A stretch of 32,680 nucleotides of DNA, taken from assembly GCA_023807065.1 (NCBI GenBank), contig JAJJLU010003765.1:1-32680 (forward strand), read 5' to 3'. Shown in pieces: positions 18,158 to 29,021 of this stretch. Below the pieces are notes generated by a model. The model did no database searches. It had not been told where the DNA came from and saw only the letters and a program-made list of their open reading frames with translations. This DNA is from Isotricha intestinalis (taxonomy: Eukaryota; Ciliophora; Litostomatea; Vestibuliferida; Isotrichidae). The translations under genes and the position numbers were made by a program. Numbering within the stretch: position 1 is the stretch's first letter; each line of letters opens with the position of its first letter.

Positions 18158-18274
18158 TATTTTAATTTTTAAATAAATATTTTTTTTAAATGTATTCTAA
18201 TTAAATATTTAAATCTTTATTACTTTATTATAAAAAGAAATTAAATTAATTATTTAAATTTGAATTAATAAAAT

Positions 18275-20005
18275 TTACTTGATGGAATAATTTATTTTAA
18301 CTTTTATATTTGTAAAAGTTTTTTTTTCTTTAAATTTATCTAAATCTTTTGTTCTTAATATTAAATTCATTTGATTTTTATCAATAATTTTTTTTCCAAT
18401 TTTTTCTAAATTTTCATTAATAGAATTAACAATACCATTTAATTCACTATTATGCATAATACTTGAAGTCATTGAATTTCTATTTTCAAAAATATTTATA
18501 ATATCATTTTTAGTATTTTTATTTAATTCAATATTATTTTCTTCAATAATAAAAAAACCATTTTTAATTTTTGCTTCAATATTATCAATAAAATCACTTT
18601 TATTTTCTTTATCTTTATTAATATTTTTTGAAGTTGAAATTTCAGACATTTCAATTTCAATATTATTTGATTTATTATTATTTTTTCTATTTATATTTTT
18701 ATTATCATTATCAATTTTTACTTCTTGTTCATTTTGAATTATTTCATTATCACTTAAAAATTTATCAATTACTCTTAAAGAAGAATACCATAAATTTAAA
18801 CAAATATAAAAGTTTAATCCATTAGAAATAGATATTTTAATATCAGAATGAATAGGAAAATTTTGATCGTTTGTTTTATATATAAAATAAAGATCATTGT
18901 TTTCTCGAATAAATGTAGTACTTTCATTTATGAATTTAAATTTTTTTTTTGCAAAATTACTAACTGAAATAACTAATGTTCTTTCTTTATCTAAAGGACC
19001 AATTTTAATATAATTTAATTTAAAAAAATTAGGGCTTGTAAAATATCTACTATCATTTTGTAAATTAATTAATAAATTCTTAACGAAAGTTTTTTTTCCA
19101 GAAAAGAAAATATGTTCCTTAATAATTTTAGGAATTAAATATAAAAAAGGTTTTTCAAAATTTGCATTTAAAAAGCTTTCAAAATATTTAATATACCTAA
19201 TTTGACTGGGAATAGTTACTCCTTTTCCATTTCGAGTTCTCATTTTTCCATAATATAAAACAGCATCATTAGAATTTTTACATAAATTAGAAAAAATTAA
19301 ATATGAACATATCATTACTCCTGTTCTTCCTTTTCCTGCTTTACAATGAATAGCTGCTACAGAATTTGAATTTTGAATTAAAAATAATATTATATCTACA
19401 CAAAATTCTAATATTAATTTCACTGGAAATGGATTATGATCTAATGCTGGAAATAAGGAAACTTTTTCTTTTGGAAATAAATTTTTGTGATATATTCTAT
19501 CTTTTTCTAAACATAAATTATATATTTTAACATTTCCATTATGATAAGTATCAAAATAATTTTTTATGTCGTTTATATCGTTTCTATAAAATTTTTCACA
19601 GGAATATGAAGGAAAACCCATTGCAATTACTCTTTCAGTTATATATGATAAATCTAAATCAAATTCTCTGTTTTGAAATCTTATTTTATTTTTACTTACT
19701 AATCTTTTAAAAAAATTTGATTTGTATGCATTGTTTGAAGGTGTAAATGGGTTTTTTTTTAAATTATCTTTAAAATCATTATAGTTTATTATTCTGTTTT
19801 CTTTGTAAAAATTATCATAATAATACATTTTACAATTTAATATGTTTGATTCATCTAATTGTATATTATTTATTTCGTAATCATATATATAATTCATTTG
19901 CTCTGTTAAATGAGATAAATTTAATGTCTCAGAATCTATTTTTTCATTATTTGATTTTTGAGATATTAAATCTTCTTTATTTAAATTTGAGTTTATATTT
20001 TCCAT
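18275..20005 (-). CDS. PTEN: PTEN-type phosphoinositide 3-phosphatase
   Basis: The protein has 576 residues. An N-terminal extension (1-100) precedes the dual-specificity phosphatase domain (about 101-285), which starts RLVSKNKIRFQNREFDLDLS, close to the human PTEN start. The P-loop reads IHCKAGKGRTG with catalytic Cys221, both P-loop lysines and Arg227. The WPD-equivalent Asp189 is in ALDHNPF, and the TI-loop segment is KGVTIPSQIRY. A C2 domain follows (about 325-415, IKIGPLDKERTLVISVSNFA). The tail (about 425-576) is Asn/Lys-rich and low complexity. The family dephosphorylates PtdIns(3,4,5)P3 at the inner plasma membrane. All catalytic residues are present. The first ATG of the frame is used. 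Confidence 0.95.
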   Translation of the reverse strand: MENINSNLNKEDLISQKSNNEKIDSETLNLSHLTEQMNYIYDYEINNIQLDESNILNCKMYYYDNFYKENRIINYNDFKDNLKKNPFTPSNNAYKSNFFKRLVSKNKIRFQNREFDLDLSYITERVIAMGFPSYSCEKFYRNDINDIKNYFDTYHNGNVKIYNLCLEKDRIYHKNLFPKEKVSLFPALDHNPFPVKLILEFCVDIILFLIQNSNSVAAIHCKAGKGRTGVMICSYLIFSNLCKNSNDAVLYYGKMRTRNGKGVTIPSQIRYIKYFESFLNANFEKPFLYLIPKIIKEHIFFSGKKTFVKNLLINLQNDSRYFTSPNFFKLNYIKIGPLDKERTLVISVSNFAKKKFKFINESTTFIRENNDLYFIYKTNDQNFPIHSDIKISISNGLNFYICLNLWYSSLRVIDKFLSDNEIIQNEQEVKIDNDNKNINRKNNNKSNNIEIEMSEISTSKNINKDKENKSDFIDNIEAKIKNGFFIIEENNIELNKNTKNDIINIFENRNSMTSSIMHNSELNGIVNSINENLEKIGKKIIDKNQMNLILRTKDLDKFKEKKTFTNIKVKINYSIK

Positions 20006-20340
20006 TTGGTTTTTAAGGTTTTATTTTTTACTTATCATTTTGCAAATATTATATTTTTATTTTTATTATTTTTTTTGATTGATTATAAGAATGTAATAAA
20101 TTCATATTTAAAAATTTATAGAATCTAAGAAGTCTTTTTTCATTAAAATTAAATTTTAAAATTAAGATATTATTTCAATAAATTGAAAATAAAATTTAAA
20201 AAAATTGAAGTAATATTAATTTTTATTATAAATATGTTATTGTTAAAAAATAATAATTGCAAAATTTTTGAATTTTTTATATTCAAAATAATAATTTAAT
20301 AAAAATAAATTAGTTTTTGTTTATTTTTTTTTATTAGTTT
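20006..20340. other. Intergenic, nothing recognisable
   Basis: AT-rich stretch between the RNA-binding protein stop and the PTEN start, same strand. It should hold the PTEN promoter. No motif seen. Confidence 0.5.
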
Positions 20341-21828
20341 TTATTTATTTTTTTTTTTATTTTTTGTTTTATTTAATTTTTTCATTATTTTATCATAATA
20401 ATCTTTCATTTCTATATCATCTTCTTCTTCAGAATAATCTTCTTCTTGGTTTTTATTAAATTTTTTATCATTAATTTCTTTTTTAGCCATTTGAATTTCT
20501 TTTTTTTCTTTTTTTAAATTTTTTTTAAACTTTTTATCTTCATCTTCCAAAACAAATTGATTTTCATTCAAATAATTTCTTTGTGTTTTTTTACCAAGAA
20601 TTTCTTTTTTTTCTTTTTTTATTTTATCTTTTAATTTTTTATTCAAATTAGTTTTATTATTTTCAATTTTAATTTGTTCATAATCATTTTCATTAATAGA
20701 AATATTTTTTTCTACACTATTATTTATTTTTGTTTGTAAAGGAGGAATTGCTTTTTCATAACCAAGAGATTTTAATTTTTTTTTTATTCTTTGTCTTTTT
20801 CCTCTACTTAAAGTTAATTGATACATTTCTATTAATTTATTTATATCATTACAATCTTTTACAGAAACATTATTATTATTATTTTCTTTTTTAAATTGTT
20901 TATATTTTTCTTTTTTTTCTTTTTTTTTTTGTTTTTTATATTCTTTTATTCTTTCAATTTTTTTCTCTCTTATATTTTTTTTTCTAAAATCATCTAAGGA
21001 AAAATCAATTATTAAACCTTTATTATTTTTATCATTAAATTTATATCCTGATAATTTATCAATTATAAATTTTGCTAATTCAAAATTAAAACATTCAACA
21101 AAAGAAACACATTTACTTTTTCCTTCATCGTCTTTTAATATTTTAATTTGTTTTATTTTTTTAATGTTTTTATATTTTTTCACAATTTCTTTATTTTTAT
21201 TTAAAGAATTAACAAGTAAATTTTTTATATCATTTTCATTTATATTTTTATCAAAATTTCTTAAAGAAATTCGAGTTAATGAAACATGATAATTTGGATT
21301 TTGATAATAATTATTTTTTTTAATTTGAATTAATTTTTCTCTTTTATTATTATCTATATCATTTATTTCATTTATTAAATCACAATTTTTAATTGATTCT
21401 TTTGATAAACCATAATATAAATATTCTTTATTTCTTTTTGTTTCTTTTTTATTTTTATCTTTTGATAAATTTTTTATTTCTTCTTTTGATTTAACATCAA
21501 ATAATTTTAAATTTCTTCCTTCTAACTCAAAAGGATTTAATTCTTTTAAATTTGAAAAATTTTTTTTATTGGATTCATTATATAAATTCATTATTTTATT
21601 ATATGATTTTTCTTTTAATTTTATAAATGCTGTTCCTTTTGAATTATTTGTTTCTTTATCTTTTACAATTAAACAAAATTCAATTGAATTTTCTGGAATA
21701 AATTGAATAAAAAATTCTTTTAATTTTTCTTCTGTTGTGTTAAAATTTAAATTTCTTATAAATATTTCTTTTGAAAATTTAGAATTTTCTTTTTTCTTTG
21801 AAATTTCTTCTTTTTCTTCTTCAGACAT
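20341..21828 (-). CDS. RNA-binding protein with two RRMs, RBM28/Nop4-like
   Basis: The protein has 495 residues. RRM1 (about 22-115) has RNP2 IFIRNL at 22-27 and RNP1-like KGTAFIKL. RRM2 (about 178-275) begins VSLTRISLRNFDKNINENDI and has KSKCVSFVECF as RNP1, with an insert rich in Lys. The rest is a highly basic Lys/Glu tail with a conserved-looking SRGKRQRIKKKLKSLGYEKA block. Two tandem RRMs of this form and a basic tail match the C-terminal half of RBM28/Nop4, nucleolar proteins for 60S ribosomal subunit assembly. That match is from memory and moderate. If correct, the two N-terminal RRMs of the family are missing. Confidence 0.7.
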   Translation of the reverse strand: MSEEEKEEISKKKENSKFSKEIFIRNLNFNTTEEKLKEFFIQFIPENSIEFCLIVKDKETNNSKGTAFIKLKEKSYNKIMNLYNESNKKNFSNLKELNPFELEGRNLKLFDVKSKEEIKNLSKDKNKKETKRNKEYLYYGLSKESIKNCDLINEINDIDNNKREKLIQIKKNNYYQNPNYHVSLTRISLRNFDKNINENDIKNLLVNSLNKNKEIVKKYKNIKKIKQIKILKDDEGKSKCVSFVECFNFELAKFIIDKLSGYKFNDKNNKGLIIDFSLDDFRKKNIREKKIERIKEYKKQKKKEKKEKYKQFKKENNNNNVSVKDCNDINKLIEMYQLTLSRGKRQRIKKKLKSLGYEKAIPPLQTKINNSVEKNISINENDYEQIKIENNKTNLNKKLKDKIKKEKKEILGKKTQRNYLNENQFVLEDEDKKFKKNLKKEKKEIQMAKKEINDKKFNKNQEEDYSEEEDDIEMKDYYDKIMKKLNKTKNKKKNK

Positions 21829-22437
21829 TGAAAAAGATAAATAATAAAAAAAATTAAATTTAGTAATATTGTAAATTAAGAAATAATTATTTCATTTTTT
21901 TCTTATCCTTTTTTTTATTTAATTTCTTCTTTGATATTTATGTATTCTATAGTTAAAATTTTTTTCAATGTTCACTTTGAATATTTTCTTTATAAATTAT
22001 TATTAAATTTTGAGAGAAATTACTAAATAATTAAGAAAAAAATAAATGTTTATATTATATAAATAATAAAATATAAATATATGATAAAATTTGATATAAA
22101 GATTTTGTTGGATGATTCAATGCCATATGTTTAAAAGATATATATATCATAAATATTTATACATCAATTTGCTTAATTTTCCTTTCAATTATAAAAAAAA
22201 TCATAATTCATCTAAAAAAATAAATTTTAATTACCCATTCTAAACGAAAAATCACATTAAAAAAATATCTAATTAAAAAAAAATAATTTCAAAAAAAAAA
22301 AAAGAAATTAGGAAAAAAAAAGAAAAGAAAAAATCTCTTTTCAAAAATAAGTAATATATAAAAAAGAATTATTATTATTATTTTACAAATATAAATCAAA
22401 AGAAAAAAATAATAAGACATAAAAAAGAATTTCCAAA
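21829..22437. other. Divergent intergenic region, 609 nt
   Basis: This lies between the start of the RRM gene (minus) and the start of the membrane-protein gene (plus), so it holds both promoters. It has A-rich runs near 22276-22330. No RNA gene or array seen. Confidence 0.5.
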
Positions 22438-25149
22438 ATGAAATTATCCTTAAAGCACCTAATTCTCCTTCTATTATTGGTAGAAATATTATCATTAATC
22501 AAAACTAAAAAATCATTTAGAAAATTACAAGAAGAAGGAGAAGAAGAAGAAGAAGAATATTATGAAGATGACATAGTACCAATTGAGACATATCAAAGGC
22601 GTTCAGTTAGAATAGGAACAGAAAGAAGTTCAATATATAAAATATTTCATTACCACATTTATCCATTAGATAATCCCAAAGAAGATCCAGTTTTAATTAT
22701 TGATTTATATACAAGAGTTTTCACTGATGTTCAAATGTATATTTATACTGATTTAGAAGACATTTATTATGACCCAAGAACCAAAACTTATAAAGATGCT
22801 ATTTATGAAACTGAATTATATAATTTAGATCAAGTTATTATTACTGAAGGAGATTTTTTATCTGAAGAAAGTGATATTTATATTGTTTTCTGTGCTCCTG
22901 AAACTGAAAATTTCAGAACTTATGTTACTATTAACTTTAATAATGAATTATATGAAGTTTATAATATTTTCAGATATACTTATTACAATGAAGAACCTAA
23001 AGTTTATTATTTTCATCTTGTTTCTTCTGAAGAAAATAGATTTATGTATTTACAATTTCAATCACTTACTACTTATCCTAATTGTAATATTTCAATTTAT
23101 GAAAGTCAAAATTTTGAAGAAGAAGATCCTTATTATCAAAAAAATATGAATGTTGAACAATTTTCTAAATCTGATATTGAATTAAAAAGAAATCAAGATT
23201 ATTATGTTATATTAACTTTAGATAGAACTACAACAGCAAGTCATGGTTTTTATTTTGATGTTGCTTTTTCATTTTCAAAATATGATAAACCTATTGTTGT
23301 TAATTTTGAAGAAGGTTTCTCAGAAGAATTTCCAATAATAGTTAATCAAACTTTATTTTTCTTTACTGATGTCTCAGACAATTCAAATGATAAAATTATT
23401 ATTCGTGGAAATTCAGTTGGAGATAAAATTAAACAATATTCTTATGCCTTTTTCGATGTAAATACTGCTGATGCTGCTGCTTCAAATCATAAAAAAAGTG
23501 ATTTTAAAAAATTAAAAGAAAATGAATATACTTTTGTAGGAGGTGATGTTTATATTAAAGTTCCAAATAAAAAAGAAAAAATAATGGGATTAGCAATTGA
23601 TTTTGAATATTATCCTATAAATGCTTGGGATACTATTGAAATTTTCTATATGTTAAAAATTTTAAAAGATCCTGTTTCTTATGGAGAACATCAATTAGAA
23701 GGTGAAACTTTATTATTTATTAATCCTTCTGATTTTGAAGAAAATGATGGAAATCTTTTAATTATTTCTACTAGTTCTTTAAATGCTATTTCCTTTGTTG
23801 ATTTTGAAAAAGAAGAAACTGATGAAAGTATTTTAGAATATTTAAATATGTACAAAAGCCAATTTTATATTTTTGATAAAAATACTTTACCAAATGAAAT
23901 TTTATTAGTTATTAATGAAGAAGAAAGTTATTGTGAATTTAAATATAAATTCTTAAATGATGTTGTATTATTTTCAAATAAATTTGATTCATATGGAAGA
24001 TTATTTTCTTTAGATGATTGTTCAAAAACTTATTTAATGATATCTGAGGAAAATCCTTATAGAACAGAAGAAGATAAAACATATCTTTTCTTTAGAAAAG
24101 TGTTTGGTGATTCTCAAATATTTTTTGGAAATGTATATGAATACAATAATGAGATAGAAGCATTATTTTCAAATAAATATGTTTATGATGATTTAATAAT
24201 ATATGAAGCAAATGAAGAATTTTTCGTAAAAATGACTTGTAATACACCATCAAATGTTCATTTAATTTACTTTGATTCAACTGATTCTTTCACTGCAGAT
24301 ACTGGTAATTTTTATCCAATTTATTTAGACTCAAAGAAAAAACCATATGATGAAAGAGCTTTAGAAATGGTTGCAAGAAAATTTGATTTTGAATTAGAAT
24401 TACTTAGAGATCATAGTCAATATGTTCAAAGTTTTACTTTTGAATTCCAAGAAAGAGAATTTTACATAGATTTAAAAAATCCAAAAACATTTTTAAGTGC
24501 AACATTAACAGAACAAGAATCTTTAGAATTTTCAGATATAAAAGGAAAAAATTTAGTATTCTTTAAAATGGATCTTGAAGAAGATGAATATGAAAGATAT
24601 GAAGAATCAACAACATTAAAAGAAATTCCAGAAAATAAAGTATTAGTATTTCCTTTTTCAAATAGATTTATGGTACAAACATTTGAATTAAATAATAATA
24701 GTGGAAGAAGTGCATTAGTATGTATATATAATGATTATAGTGCAGTATATATTCATCCAAGAGGAGGATCATGTTTTTATTTACATGAAGATGAAAAAAG
24801 AACTTTAACTTTCCAATTTGGAAATTTATTTAGAACTTGGAGTATGGTAGCTGATGAAGAATATTATACTGTTATGTCTATTGATGAAAATATTGAGTTA
24901 AAATATAATATCAAAGAAGGAGAGGATCCTGGTTATGATGATTCTGATGAATTCGATGATGAAGAAGAAGAATATGATCCTGAAGAATATGAAGATAGTG
25001 ATGCTATTCAAAGTTCTGTTATGAATGTTCTTATTTTACTCTTTTTAATTGTCCTTTGCTCTGGAATTCTTGTTATTTTGAGAATTAATAAATATAATGA
25101 TTCTAATTTAGATATGAATAAATATGCACTTGATGGAGGTATTAATTAG
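22438..25149 (+). CDS. Large type I membrane or surface protein
   Basis: The protein has 903 residues. It starts MKLSLKHLILLLLLVEILSL, a clear signal peptide. An acidic stretch follows at about 32-45 (EEGEEEEEEYYEDD). The large ectodomain (about 50-855) is rich in Tyr, Phe, Asp and Glu and looks beta-rich, with scattered Cys. A second acidic stretch (DDSDEFDDEEEEYDPEEYED) precedes one transmembrane helix at about 861-881 (VMNVLILLFLIVLCSGILVI) and a 22-residue cytoplasmic tail. The topology is well supported. I do not recognise the ectodomain family. It could be an adhesion, cargo or surface coat protein; calcium binding by the acidic segments is speculation. Confidence 0.85.
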   Translation: MKLSLKHLILLLLLVEILSLIKTKKSFRKLQEEGEEEEEEYYEDDIVPIETYQRRSVRIGTERSSIYKIFHYHIYPLDNPKEDPVLIIDLYTRVFTDVQMYIYTDLEDIYYDPRTKTYKDAIYETELYNLDQVIITEGDFLSEESDIYIVFCAPETENFRTYVTINFNNELYEVYNIFRYTYYNEEPKVYYFHLVSSEENRFMYLQFQSLTTYPNCNISIYESQNFEEEDPYYQKNMNVEQFSKSDIELKRNQDYYVILTLDRTTTASHGFYFDVAFSFSKYDKPIVVNFEEGFSEEFPIIVNQTLFFFTDVSDNSNDKIIIRGNSVGDKIKQYSYAFFDVNTADAAASNHKKSDFKKLKENEYTFVGGDVYIKVPNKKEKIMGLAIDFEYYPINAWDTIEIFYMLKILKDPVSYGEHQLEGETLLFINPSDFEENDGNLLIISTSSLNAISFVDFEKEETDESILEYLNMYKSQFYIFDKNTLPNEILLVINEEESYCEFKYKFLNDVVLFSNKFDSYGRLFSLDDCSKTYLMISEENPYRTEEDKTYLFFRKVFGDSQIFFGNVYEYNNEIEALFSNKYVYDDLIIYEANEEFFVKMTCNTPSNVHLIYFDSTDSFTADTGNFYPIYLDSKKKPYDERALEMVARKFDFELELLRDHSQYVQSFTFEFQEREFYIDLKNPKTFLSATLTEQESLEFSDIKGKNLVFFKMDLEEDEYERYEESTTLKEIPENKVLVFPFSNRFMVQTFELNNNSGRSALVCIYNDYSAVYIHPRGGSCFYLHEDEKRTLTFQFGNLFRTWSMVADEEYYTVMSIDENIELKYNIKEGEDPGYDDSDEFDDEEEEYDPEEYEDSDAIQSSVMNVLILLFLIVLCSGILVILRINKYNDSNLDMNKYALDGGIN

Positions 25150-25416
25150 AATGAAATTTTTTTTCACTCTTTCTCTTTTTTTTATTTTTTAGTTTTTAAA
25201 ATGGGTTTCATGGTTAATATATTATGTTTTAATAAATGTTAATGAAGAGAAAAAATATTATTAGTTTTTAAAATTTATTTAATTTTATTTTTTTTTTAAT
25301 TATATTTTTTTATATGGTTATATTATTTTTATTATAATGTTTATTTATATATATTTATATATTTTTTCTGTTATGGAATTTAAATAAAGATTATTCGGAA
25401 TAAATATATTTATTAA
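25150..25416. terminator. Convergent 3' region between membrane protein and acylated repeat protein genes
   Basis: T-rich and A-rich sequence between two convergent stops. Polyadenylation signals should lie here but I cannot point to one. Confidence 0.3.
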
Positions 25417-26208
25417 TTATTGATTACTATCTTTTGTAAATTTTTTTTCAACTTCTTCAGCTTTTTTTATAATATTTTCATCTAAATGAATTTTTTCTTG
25501 ATTTTCTTTTTCAATTTGTCTTTTTTTTTTAGCTTTTTCTAATCTTTTTTTTAAACGTTCATCTCTTTCTTTTTTTTCTTCTTCTGAATATTTAGTATTA
25601 ACTTTTTTAAATTGAGTTTCAATTTTTATTGGTTCAGATATTTTTTCTTTATTATCATTATCATCTATTTTTTTTAAAATATCTTTTACTTTTGATTCTA
25701 TTGACATTGACATTAAAGTATTTACTGTTTTTGATTTATTTTCATTATTATTATTTAAATTTTCTAAATTCATTTCTTCTAAATTTTCTTTTTTTTCTAA
25801 ATTCATTTCTTCTAAATTTTCTTTTTTTTCTAAATTCATTTCTTCTTTATTTTCTTTTTTTTCTAAATTATATTCTTCTTTATTTTCTTTTTTTTCTAAA
25901 TTCATTTCTTCTTTATTTTCTTTTTTTTCTTTTTTTTTCTTAAAGTTATCTTCTGTTAATTTTAAATTTTCTTGAATTACATCATCATCTTCATTTATTT
26001 TTTGTGAAATTGAAGATTCATTTTTTTTTGATAAAAATATATTTTCTGTTTTTTCTTCTTCTTTTGATATATTTGAAGAAAGATCATTAAATTCAATTTT
26101 TCTTTTAATTTCATCATTTATATCTTTTTTTATATCAGGCAATTCAGTTTTTATTGTTTCTTCGTTTGGTTTTCCTTTAAAAAATTTACAACAAAATATA
26201 CTTCCCAT
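25417..26208 (-). CDS. Putatively N-myristoylated and palmitoylated repeat protein
   Basis: The protein has 263 residues and begins MGSIFCCKFFKGKPNEET. Gly2, Ser at position 3, and Cys6-Cys7 form a typical dual-acylation signal for membrane anchoring. The middle has five tandem 11-residue units (NLEKKENKEEM and NLEKKENLEEM), followed by a Lys/Glu-rich coiled coil. The C-terminal part (YSEEEKKERDERLKKRLEKA) is helical and basic. There is no enzymatic domain. Location at the cytoplasmic face of a membrane is inferred; role unknown. It resembles in style ciliate pellicle and coiled-coil scaffold proteins. Confidence 0.75.
   Translation of the reverse strand: MGSIFCCKFFKGKPNEETIKTELPDIKKDINDEIKRKIEFNDLSSNISKEEEKTENIFLSKKNESSISQKINEDDDVIQENLKLTEDNFKKKKEKKENKEEMNLEKKENKEEYNLEKKENKEEMNLEKKENLEEMNLEKKENLEEMNLENLNNNNENKSKTVNTLMSMSIESKVKDILKKIDDNDNKEKISEPIKIETQFKKVNTKYSEEEKKERDERLKKRLEKAKKKRQIEKENQEKIHLDENIIKKAEEVEKKFTKDSNQ
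25765..25930 (-). repeat. Tandem 33-bp coding repeats
   Basis: About five units of 33 bp encode NLEKKEN(K/L)EEM. The DNA units are almost identical, so copy number is probably variable. Confidence 0.8.
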
Positions 26209-26328
26209 TATATTTTTAATGTACTTTTTAATAAAAAAATTTTATTATAATAATTTTTAAAAATATTTTTTTTTCATGTTAAAAAATTGAAATTGTTTTT
26301 AATAATAATTACCTTGTTAAAAAATTTA

Positions 26329-28149
26329 TTATTTAGTGTCCAAAGATTCTAAAGTTGATTTAATAACAGAAAGCTTATTATTATTCTTTTTCCCTTTAAA
26401 ATAACTAATAGAAAGATGAAAATCTTCATATGCATTATTTATTTTTCCTAAAAGAATATTACATATACCAAGATTTAACCTTACTAATCCATTATCTTTA
26501 GAATTATCAATAATATCAGAATAAATTTTACTTGCTTTTCCATATTGATTTAATTTAAAATAACAATCACCTTCGATTTTCATAATATCATAATAACTTT
26601 TTTGATTAGTATTTAATTCATATTGATATTGGATTCTATTATTATAATTATCTAGTTCTCTTAATGCTTCTTCGTAATTATTTTGAGAATAAATTGAATA
26701 TAAATATGCAAAATATATTTTATTAAAAATATCTTTAAAATAAGATAATTGGAAAATATTTTTTAAAGAATCATTATTTATTATTAATTCATTTGTATAA
26801 TCTATAATTTTTTTTGAATAAGTTTTTATTTCCATAAAATTTTCATTTGTTTTTGATTTACTAAGAATTGATATATAATTATAAAAATATAAATAACAAT
26901 TTAAAATACTATTATTATCTAATATTTGTTTACTGTCAACTAAATCATAATAATAATTTTTTTTTTGTTCAAATAAATCATTAATTAAATCATCACTTCT
27001 GTTTTTTAAAATGAAAAAATTTAATATTACATCATCTTTTTCATTAATCTTATTTCCTAACACACTTTTATATTTTTCTAATTGATTATTTTGTTCATCA
27101 TTAGAAATTTCAGATTTAGTAATATTTTTTAATGTAATATTAATAAATTCAAATTGATTTAAATACTCAATAGAATTATTTTTATTCGTTTCATTAAATT
27201 CTCTTAAAAAAGCAATATTTTTATCAATTTTATGACTAAACCTTTTAACTTGATCAAATTTTCCAATAAGTGAATTATAATAACCTAACATAGAATTAAT
27301 ATAAATAAATTCATTAATAATATTGGGATGACTTCTTCCAAATAACATTTCTTTATGTAAAATAGTATTTAATTCTTCTAAAGTTTTAATACAATTTAAA
27401 TATTCTCCTGAACTTTGATATTCATTTAATTGTATTCCTAATTTTATTGCAACATCTTCTTTTTCTACTTTACATAATTCAAATAAACTTTCTATATTTG
27501 CAACTATTTCATGTCTACTATTTATTTCTTTATAATTTTCAAATATTTTTATTCTTAATAATATATTTCTAAATTGAATATATCTAATTAAATCATTTTG
27601 TTTGAATTGCGAATTTTTTGTTTGTTCATCTATATCTAAAATTATTTCTGTTGAATAAACAAGTGCTTTATCATATTCTTTTAAAAAATATTTTAATACC
27701 CCTAAATAATATTGAAAAAGTAAATTTTCTTCAAATGTTTTTCCTAAAGAAGAAAAAGCATTTAAAGAATGGAAAAATCTTTTTAATTCTGATTCAGGTC
27801 TTGTTCTAGTTTTAATTTCAAATTCAATTAAATTAAAAAAAAAGTATAAAATAGTTGTTTGTGTTCCACTAGAAACTTTATCATAAAGATTTGGATTTTC
27901 AGTATAATTCATATAATAATAAGTTAAAGCATTTTGATTGTATTCTGAATCAAAATAACAAAATACAAGAAGTGAATTATTCCGTTGAGGTATAGTAAAT
28001 CTTGGAATATTATTATTAGAAAAAATTGAAAAATATCTATCAAATTCATCTTTTCCTAATTTTTTTCCTTGAAAAAATTCCTTTGCCTTCAATTGTATTA
28101 TTAATGGATTATCACCAAATTGTCTCAATACACTATGGATAAATATCAT
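26329..28149 (-). CDS. TPR-like helical repeat protein
   Basis: The protein has 606 residues and is predicted to be almost wholly helical. TPR-like pairs are visible in LFQYYLGVLKYFLKEYDKAL (about 140-160) and near the C-terminus in MKIEGDCYFKLNQYGKASKI and LVRLNLGICNILLGKINNAY (about 520-585), where the W/L/G/Y...A/P pattern is good. The middle is more diverged. TPR solenoids serve as protein interaction scaffolds. The N-terminus FIHSVLRQFGDNPLIIQLKA lacks a recognisable domain. The family is not identified; a trafficking, ciliary or cell-cycle complex subunit are all possible. Confidence 0.75.
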   Translation of the reverse strand: MIFIHSVLRQFGDNPLIIQLKAKEFFQGKKLGKDEFDRYFSIFSNNNIPRFTIPQRNNSLLVFCYFDSEYNQNALTYYYMNYTENPNLYDKVSSGTQTTILYFFFNLIEFEIKTRTRPESELKRFFHSLNAFSSLGKTFEENLLFQYYLGVLKYFLKEYDKALVYSTEIILDIDEQTKNSQFKQNDLIRYIQFRNILLRIKIFENYKEINSRHEIVANIESLFELCKVEKEDVAIKLGIQLNEYQSSGEYLNCIKTLEELNTILHKEMLFGRSHPNIINEFIYINSMLGYYNSLIGKFDQVKRFSHKIDKNIAFLREFNETNKNNSIEYLNQFEFINITLKNITKSEISNDEQNNQLEKYKSVLGNKINEKDDVILNFFILKNRSDDLINDLFEQKKNYYYDLVDSKQILDNNSILNCYLYFYNYISILSKSKTNENFMEIKTYSKKIIDYTNELIINNDSLKNIFQLSYFKDIFNKIYFAYLYSIYSQNNYEEALRELDNYNNRIQYQYELNTNQKSYYDIMKIEGDCYFKLNQYGKASKIYSDIIDNSKDNGLVRLNLGICNILLGKINNAYEDFHLSISYFKGKKNNNKLSVIKSTLESLDTK

Positions 28150-28299
28150 TTTTTTTATATGAATTATTTAATTAAACTATTTTATTTTATTTTTCAACAG
28201 TATGTTTTTTACAAGATTTTTTTTTTTTTCTATATAGGAATTAAAATATTAGAAAGAATAAAATTTATTTATAATATATTAATAATATATCTACATATA

Positions 28300-28991
28300 T
28301 AACCAGAAAAATTTATATTGGGATTAGACAAGAATAATTATAGCATATATGTTAGATTTTGGTTTAAAATTACAAAAAAGAATAAGAAAAAAAGAGAATA
28401 TATAAGGTATACTGAAAATAAATTATTCACTGGATCAACACTTTATGCTTCAATTAATGCTTTAAAAGGTTGTTAACAAAATAGAAGAGATGATTTAGAA
28501 TCTCTTGGTTATCTTAAAAAAAATTTTTTTAAAAATTTATATTATGTTTTCCCTAATGAATTTAAAGATTAAAATTATTTACTTGAAATTTGGGATATGA
28601 AGATAATCCTGATTATAATTATTTGAAAGGATTATTTCATAAAGAAAATTCAATCTTTTGATTTTTAGTTTAATTGGATGAAAGATAAACCTGAAATTCC
28701 TCAGCATTTATATAATAAATATAATACAAGAAATTGTTATTTGGAAATCAAAGTATATTTTAATTATAGAAAGAGAAATTGTTTTATACAAGAATATTTA
28801 AAAATTATACTTTTAAAGAGAATATTGAAGATATTAAATTTCAAATAAACAAATATTTAACTTTTGGAAATGAAATTAAGAGAAATAAAGAAAAAAGATA
28901 TGATGATGACAAGTTATTTTAGTTCAAAGATAAAAATGAGTTCTTTATTTTTTCAAAATTTGAATTAAAAAAGTTATTGGTATTAAAATAA
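28300..28991 (+). pseudogene. Decayed casein kinase I (CK1) gene, 5' truncated
   Basis: Plus-strand pieces match the second half of a CK1 kinase in order. They are PEKFILGLDKNNYSIY (after the catalytic-loop KPEN), TENKLFTGSTLYASINALKG (activation segment; CK1 has LTGTARYAS), a TAA, then QNRRDDLESLGYLKK, FPNEFKD, EDNPDYNYLKGLFHKENSIF and NWMKDKPEIPQHLYNKYNTR. Getting through them needs at least three frame changes, and several stops interrupt. The P-loop and the start of the kinase domain are missing; the region abuts the TPR gene start at 28149. RRDDLESLGY and EDNPDYNYLKGLF are CK1 hallmarks, so the family call is firm. This copy cannot make a kinase. Confidence 0.85.
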
Positions 28992-29021
28992 AAAAGGACA
29001 AATATAAAAATATTAAGAATT

